DNA of 64,000 nucleotides from Paraphoma chrysanthemicola (lineage: Eukaryota > Ascomycota > Dothideomycetes > Pleosporales > Phaeosphaeriaceae), in NCBI GenBank assembly GCA_020744225.1, contig JAGMWG010000007.1:1816307-1880306 (forward strand), written 5' to 3'. The position numbers were made by a program, and so were the translations under genes. Below are positions 57,845 through 64,000 of the stretch, piece after piece (positions within the stretch are counted from its first letter, which is position 1; every line of letters starts with the position of its first letter). Under the pieces are notes generated by a model. That model searched no databases. It was given only the letters and a program-made list of their open reading frames with translations, and was not told the DNA's origin.

Positions 57845-60800
57845 ACAAAGAAGTTTATTTAAAATAGCTAATTCTTTTTTAAGCTATAAAATACCTAAGC
57901 TTAAAGAATCTAGTAATTATATTATTTAGAATATACGTATAAGCTAAATATTAACTAAAAAAGGCCTAGATATAGTTAATAATCTAGCCGATTTAGGCAA
58001 TGATTTAGAACTTATATAATAAAATAAAAAGGCTATTACTATAGTAAAACTAGCTCTAGAAGATAGACTCTTACTACAAACGCAATATATTACTAGTGCC
58101 TATATTTTAGAGTAAACTTTAAAGAATGTATATATGTCGTAAGGTTTTAGTAGTAATTATATTCTTTCTAAAGAGTTAATTAATAATACTCTAAGTAATA
58201 ATAAGAATAACTTAGAGTTATATATTAAGAACTTTAGAAGAATCTTAAATTAATTAAAATCTAAAGATATAGTATTACCTAATAAGTTTATAGTAGCTCT
58301 ATTACTTAATAATCTTAATAAAGATTATAATAATATTATTACTATAATTACTTAGAATATTAGATTAGAACAATAATCTAATATTACTATAGACAATATT
58401 ATAAATTAATTATTAGATAAAAATAGACAATTAAAGTCTAATAATAAATCTAATAATAATTATACCTACGTAAACTATAAGAGTTATAATAAAAATAATA
58501 ATAATAGTAACGTAGAAATAGCTATACCTACTAAAGCTAAAAAGACTAATAAGTCTAAAGCTAAAAGTATTAATAATACTACTAATAATAGTAGTTATAA
58601 TAATACTAAAAATAATAAAGTTTGTAATTATTGTAAACTAAAAGAACACTTAGAATCTACTTATTATAAGAAATATCCTAAAAAGAGACCTAAACAAGTT
58701 AGTAATACTAAAGTAGAAACTATTTTCACTTCTACTATTAGTAATACTAATAATAAATCTAATAATAAGCTTATTATAGATTTTGTTTTAGATTCTAGAG
58801 CTACTATATATACTTACTATATTAAAGAATTATTTACTAGTGTTAAACCTACTAATACTAATATTAAGTAGAGTAATACTAATAAAATAATTAAAGCTAG
58901 TAGTATAAGTAATATAGAACTTAAATTTACTAGTACAAATAAGCTAGTTAAATTAAATAATATTCTATATATTCCTAAATTAGGTGTTAATCTATTAAGC
59001 TTAAGCTTAATAACTAATAAGAGATTTAGCTTATCTTTTAATAAAGATAAATACTATATATATCTTTTTAATAATACTATTCTTATAGAAGGTAGTTATA
59101 AAAAAGAAGTTAGTGTTTTTAGTACTATTAGTACTAAATCTTCTATTAATATATCTAATTCTAAAAAGGTATTAACTAGTATTAGTAATACTATAGATAA
59201 GAATATAGAAGATTCTAATAATAATCTAAGTTTAGTAGACTCTAGTCTAAAAGAATAAGATATTATTATAGAAAACGCTATAGAACTAGAAGATAATACT
59301 AGTTCTAATAAAGACTCTTCTATTATTAAAACTAATAATAAAGAAGAGCTAGTACTTAATAATAACTCTATAGATTTAATACATAGAAGACTAGGATATA
59401 TTAGTCTTAAAACTATTAAATACTTAGTTAAAAATACTAAGAGTTATAGTTTTATAAATCTAGAGAATATTAGTTCTATAAATACTAGTTTAGACGATTA
59501 TATTATTTATATACAAGCTAAACTAACAAAAAATAGAAATATAGAACTTAGTACTAAAGTAGAAGCTTATTTAGATCTTCTATATATAGATATAGAAGAA
59601 CCTATTAGGTCTAAAACCTTTAGAGGTTATAAGTACTATATTACTTTTAGAGACACTAAAACAAAGTACTTAATAGTTAAGTTACTTAAGTCTTAAAAAG
59701 ATCTAGTACTTATTATAAAAGTTACTATTAGTAAATTAGAGTTAGAAGCTAAAGATAATAATACTTTAGATAATAATTCTAATTCTAGCTATAGTTCTAA
59801 TTATAATAAAGAATTAGAAGTAGTTAGTAACTTTAATAATAATAAAGTAAAAGCTCTATAATTAAATAATAAGTTTAAATCTAAAGAACTAGATACTTAT
59901 TTACTTGATAAGAGTATTAAAAGACATTATTTATCTTCTTATACTTCTAAACAAAACAGAGCTACAGAAATAATTAATAGAGTTTTACTTAATAAAGTTA
60001 GAGCTCTATTAATTAATAGTAATCTACTTAAATACTTTTAGAGAGAAGCTATTTTAACTACTACTTATCTATATAATAGAACTCCTAATAGTTCTATAGG
60101 TTTTAAAACTCTCTATAAATTAAAATATAAAGAATTACCTAATCTAGATAATATTAGAATATTTAGAAGTTTAGTTTATTATAAAGAACCTAGTAATTTT
60201 ATTAAAGAACTAGATTCTAGAGCTACTTCTTATTATCTAATAGGTTTTACTAGTTCTAATATCTATAGATTATATAATTCTAGTACTAATAAGATTATTA
60301 ATGCTAGAGATTGTAAAATTATAGAAGATTATTATTATACTTCTAATAATAATAATAATATTAGAGAAATCTTTACAAAACTAGATAATAATAAAGATAC
60401 TAGTAATAAGATAATAAAGATTAATTCTAAAGATAAATTAAATACTACTATACCTAATAGTTCTAAAGTTATTAAAAAGACTACTAGGCCTATAAGATTT
60501 AGAATTATAGATAATAGTTCTAAAGACAAACTAGCTAATAATACTACTATTACTAATAGTATATTAAGAACTATAGAATTAAATAATAGTAAATAAGATT
60601 AGAAATTACTTTATAATAAAGCAATTCTTTATAATATCTTTAATACTATTAATAATTCTAATATTAAAGAGTCTAAAACTTATAAAGAAGCTTTAAATAG
60701 ATTAGATAAAGATCTATATCTAAAAGCTATGTAAATAGAAGTAAATAATTTATTAAAATCTAATACTTAGACTCTAGTACTTAATTCTAATTATTCTATT

Positions 60801-62417
60801 ATTAAAGAACGCTAGATTCTTAATAAAAAGTATAATCTAGATAATACTATTAAAAAATATAAAGCTAGATAGGTAGCTAAAGAATTTCTACAAAAATACA
60901 AGATTAACTATAAAGAAACCTTTACTAGTACTAGTAAACCTAGTATTATTAGATTATTATTATCTATTACTACATATTTAGACTAGGAAATATATACTTA
61001 GGATATAAAATAAGCCTTTCCTAATGTAGATATAGATAGTAATAATATATATACGTAATTATCTATAGACTTTAAAGAATATATTATTAAGAAAGCTTTA
61101 GAAAGTAAAGAAATTAAAGATCTTACTTTAATAAAAGAACTTAATAAAGCTATTACAAATAAAGATTATAATAATATTATTTATAAGCTTAATAAAGCTC
61201 TATACAGTTTAAAGCAAGCTAGTAGACAATAGTAATTATTTTTAACTAAAATCCTAGAAACTCTAGAATTTACTAGCTTAAAAATAGATAATAGTGTTTT
61301 TATACATAAAGAAAAACCTATTATTTTAGCTATATATATAGATAATATACTAGTTTTTATATAAAATATAGATTTAATTAATAATCTATATAAAGATTTA
61401 TCTAGAACTTCTAAATTAGAAATAACTAATTTAAGAGAGATAAAAGAGTTCTTAGGTATAAAAATAATAAGAGATAGAAGTAATAGATCTCTAATTATTA
61501 CGTAAAGAAGCTTTATTTCTAAAATACTAGAAAAATATAATAAGCTATAAAATAAACCTAAAAACTTACCTCTACCTATAGGTATAAAGTTATCTAAGAA
61601 TCTAGAATCTCTAGATAATAATACTATTATTAGTAATTATTAAAAAGAGATAAGTAGTTTAATCTATTTAACTATATTTACTAGACCTAATCTAGTATAT
61701 AGTGTAAACTACTTAGCTAGATATATATCTAATTCTACTATAGAATATTATAATTACTTAAATAATGTCTTTAGTTATCTTTTAAAAACAAAAGATTTAG
61801 GATTAGATTTAACTTTAGAATCTATAGAACAATCTACAAATAATAATTATAATAATTATTATAATAAAGATAATAATACTAGAGATATTAGTAATTCTAT
61901 AAATCTACTAGGTATTAGTAATATAGATTAGGAGAGTAATTTAGATTCTAGAAAATCTACTACAAGAAATATCTTTATTCTTAATAATAATAAAGATAAT
62001 TATTCTAATAATAGTAATATAGCTATTAGTTAGATTTCTAAGCTATAAAAAATAGTAGCTATTAGTAGTGTAGAGGTAGAATATATATCTTTAAAAGAAG
62101 CTACTAAAGAAAGCTTATATCTATAAAACTTTATACAAGAGTTATTTAATAATAAAGCTCTTAAAGACTTTAACCTTTTTAATAATTTAAATATTATTAA
62201 AATAGATAGTCTTAGTACTATAGAACTAGCTAAAAATCCTATTTATTATACTAGAACTAAGCACGTAGATATAACTTATTATTTTATTAGAGAAAATTTA
62301 CTTAGTAATAAAATAAATCTAGTATATAAAAACACTAGTACTATACTAGTAGATAATCTAATAAAGTATAACGTAAGTTCTAACTTACTAAGAGTAGCTA
62401 ATTCTAAGCAGGTAAGG
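57845..62417 (+). mobile_element. Ty1/Copia retrotransposon, gag-pol in one frame, RIP stops only
   Basis: One reading frame (codons starting at multiples of 3) can be followed for about 4.5 kb without a frameshift; its only stops are TAA or TAG where Gln or Trp is expected. Order of domains: gag N-terminus LKESSNYII.NIRISQIL (57900-57960); zinc knuckle CNYCKLKEHLESTYY (58623-58667, third Cys now Tyr); protease FVLDSRATIYT (about 58782-58815, normally DSGA); GAG-pre-integrase LIHRRLGYISLKTIKYL (about 59378); integrase DLLYIDIEEPI; reverse transcriptase KARxVAKEFLQKYKINY...YSLKQASRQ and YIDNILVF (61335-61358, second Asp of the YVDD pair now Asn); RNase H ending with TKHVDITYYF (about 62259). 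This order (integrase before RT) defines Copia. A 3' LTR may start near 62418 (TATTAGAATATTTAG) but no matching 5' LTR is visible. Confidence 0.88.
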
Positions 62418-64000
62418 TATTAGAATATTTAGTTAAGTAGAAGGTATTATAGTTAAGTTATAGATAAGTATGTGTATAAAGTGTATTAGTTACTAGAGTA
62501 ATATATTAAGTAGATATAATTCTTAACTATAGAGTGTAAGAACTGTCTTTAGCTTAGTTATATATTATAGGTATTTAGTGCTCTATTCTCTAAGAGGTTT
62601 ATCTAATTATAGATTACAATCTATAATCTGTATATACTAAGGCCTATAGATTACTAATTAATTACGTGTCTATGTTATAGTTAGTCTTACTATTCTACTT
62701 ATTATTCTAATATTCTTTATACTCTAAGAAGCTCTTATAGTCTATCTTTAGATCTAAACTACTGTTAGAATTAATTAGAGGTAGTCTGTATATAGTATTA
62801 AGGACTTTGTTTATAATACTATCTTTCTCTTCTAAGTCTTTAGCTTAAAGGTTTATCTATTCTAATAGTTTATTATTATAAGTAAGGTAGTTTCTATTAT
62901 CTAAGCTATTATCGCCTGCGTTTATATCTTCTACTAGTACTCTTTATTATTAGAAATTAGCTAACTATATTCTTACTTTAGAAGAGAAAATAATACCTTA
63001 TCTATAATACAATAAACTTAAAATTTCCTATATAGTCTTAGCTAATAATAGTTATACTTGCAAAGTATATATCTGCGTAAACGTTTATTTATTCTGCTAT
63101 TTGCCTAGCGTATCTATAGCTACTTATAGGTTAATTATAGAAATTCTTACTTCTTTACTAAGTTTAGATAAGATAATCTATTAACTACGCGTAACTTTAA
63201 TTAAAACAGTAGATTATAGAGACTAAGAGTGCCTATAAGAATACGCTTACTTAGCTAGCTTAGTTATTAAGTAAGCTAGTAGAGAGCTAGACTTACTTAG
63301 AACGCCTATGTAAACAGAAGGCGTATATTAATAAGAAGTTATTATAGTAGTTAGCTGCGCTTAAGATAGAATTAGATTAAGAAGAGGCTAAGAAGGCAGC
63401 GCTTTAGAATACTGTAGGCAATTAAGCCTTTACTCTAAGTAATTTTAGTAGTAATACTTCTCTTAAGAGTTTATTAAGAAATAGATTAAGTATAGATTTT
63501 AATACCTTTCTTAGTTTACTGTAAGGTAAGTTACCTAGAGTGTTAAGTTTTAATTTTAGAAGTTCTCTAATAACTTAGAGTAGTTAAGGTTTTCTAGAGG
63601 TTCTTATATATCTTTCTAGAGTTGTTCTTTAGTATTATAGTCTTTCTACTAGACTAGGTAGTAGTCTCTTCTATTTTACTATTCTTAGTCTAATATTTTA
63701 TTAACTTCTTATTCTTCTATATCTTATCTATATATTATAGTCTTATATATTATAGGTTATACGTTTAGAAGTACTTTTTCTAAGAGTATAATATAGAAGA
63801 TTAAGTATATCTTTATAGTCTATAGTAGTTTAAAACAGTAGTTAACTAGTAAGACCTATTTCTTAATTTTGTAGAGTCTAATCTTAATATAGTCTAATTT
63901 ACTACTTAGTCTCTTACTCTTAATGTTTTTTTATAGTAGCTAGATCTTCTTTCTCTTTTTAAAGATAAGTACTTTCTTTTATTATTTATTATAGTATTAT
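62418..64000. other. Possible Copia 3' LTR, then unassigned repeat DNA to the window end
   Basis: The first few hundred bases keep some CpA and TpG and could be the Copia 3' LTR. From about 63.2 to 63.5 kb one plus-strand frame reads like a Glu/Lys/Leu-rich coiled coil (KKLLQQLAALKIELDQEEAKK), as seen in gag N-termini, but nothing more specific. The rest is RIP-like AT-rich sequence. Confidence 0.4.

Noticed and set aside
60335..60529. Minus-strand 64-codon frame
   Set aside because: Leu/Ile-rich antisense shadow of the Copia polyprotein.
22443..64000. tRNA, rRNA or centromere/telomere repeats
   Set aside because: No cloverleaf, rRNA-like or TTAGGG-type sequence was seen; a centromere cannot be judged from sequence alone.

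Overview
The window comes from a filamentous ascomycete (Pezizomycotina). The genes carry short spliceosomal introns of 45-59 bp with GTRNGT-type donors and CTRAC-like branch sites, and they belong to fungal families. The right two thirds is an AT-rich block with the signature of repeat-induced point mutation (RIP): CpA and TpG are almost gone while TpA is in excess. A two-compartment genome like this is typical of several Dothideomycetes, but I cannot fix the species.

Positions 1-22442 are a normal gene-bearing arm. In order: the 3' end of a GNAT acetyltransferase gene (+); ribosomal P0 (-); Trm82 tRNA-methyltransferase subunit (+); a low-specificity threonine aldolase (+); a class-I glutamine-amidotransferase-like protein (+); a DHA1-type MFS transporter (+); a two-domain ABM-fold protein (-, four exons); an AtuA/DUF1446 protein (+, with a likely GC-AG intron); a 3.3-kb gene-free stretch ending in a 20-bp minisatellite; a bZIP-like/DUF3425 regulator (-); a 4-coumarate-CoA-ligase-like acyl-CoA synthetase (-, eight exons); and an FSH-family serine hydrolase (-). 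Exons were reconstructed by joining frames at splice sites and checking that each join restores the family's conserved sequence.

The left genes are housekeeping (translation, tRNA modification, amino-acid metabolism). The right genes (transporter, ABM protein, AtuA protein, regulator, acyl-CoA synthetase, hydrolase) look like an accessory metabolic set next to the repeat block. Their working together is inference.

Positions 22443-64000 are a nested stack of transposons wrecked by RIP. I resolve four or more copies of a ~1.85-kb Fot1/Pogo-type element with TA target duplications and 17-bp iterated terminal repeats (22443-24300; 24642-39679, split; 40781-42629; plus partial copies). A 7.18-kb Gypsy chromovirus with matching 500-bp LTRs and TSD ATACG lies at 32407-39587. 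A 5.99-kb Gypsy with 432-bp LTRs and TSD TTAAG lies at 25079-31066. A further Gypsy is interrupted by another Pogo element, itself interrupted by a 2.65-kb element with long inverted ends. A truncated Gypsy copy and a Copia element whose 4.5-kb frame is broken only by RIP-type stops follow. I see no intact host gene right of 22.4 kb, and no tRNA, rRNA or CRISPR array anywhere.
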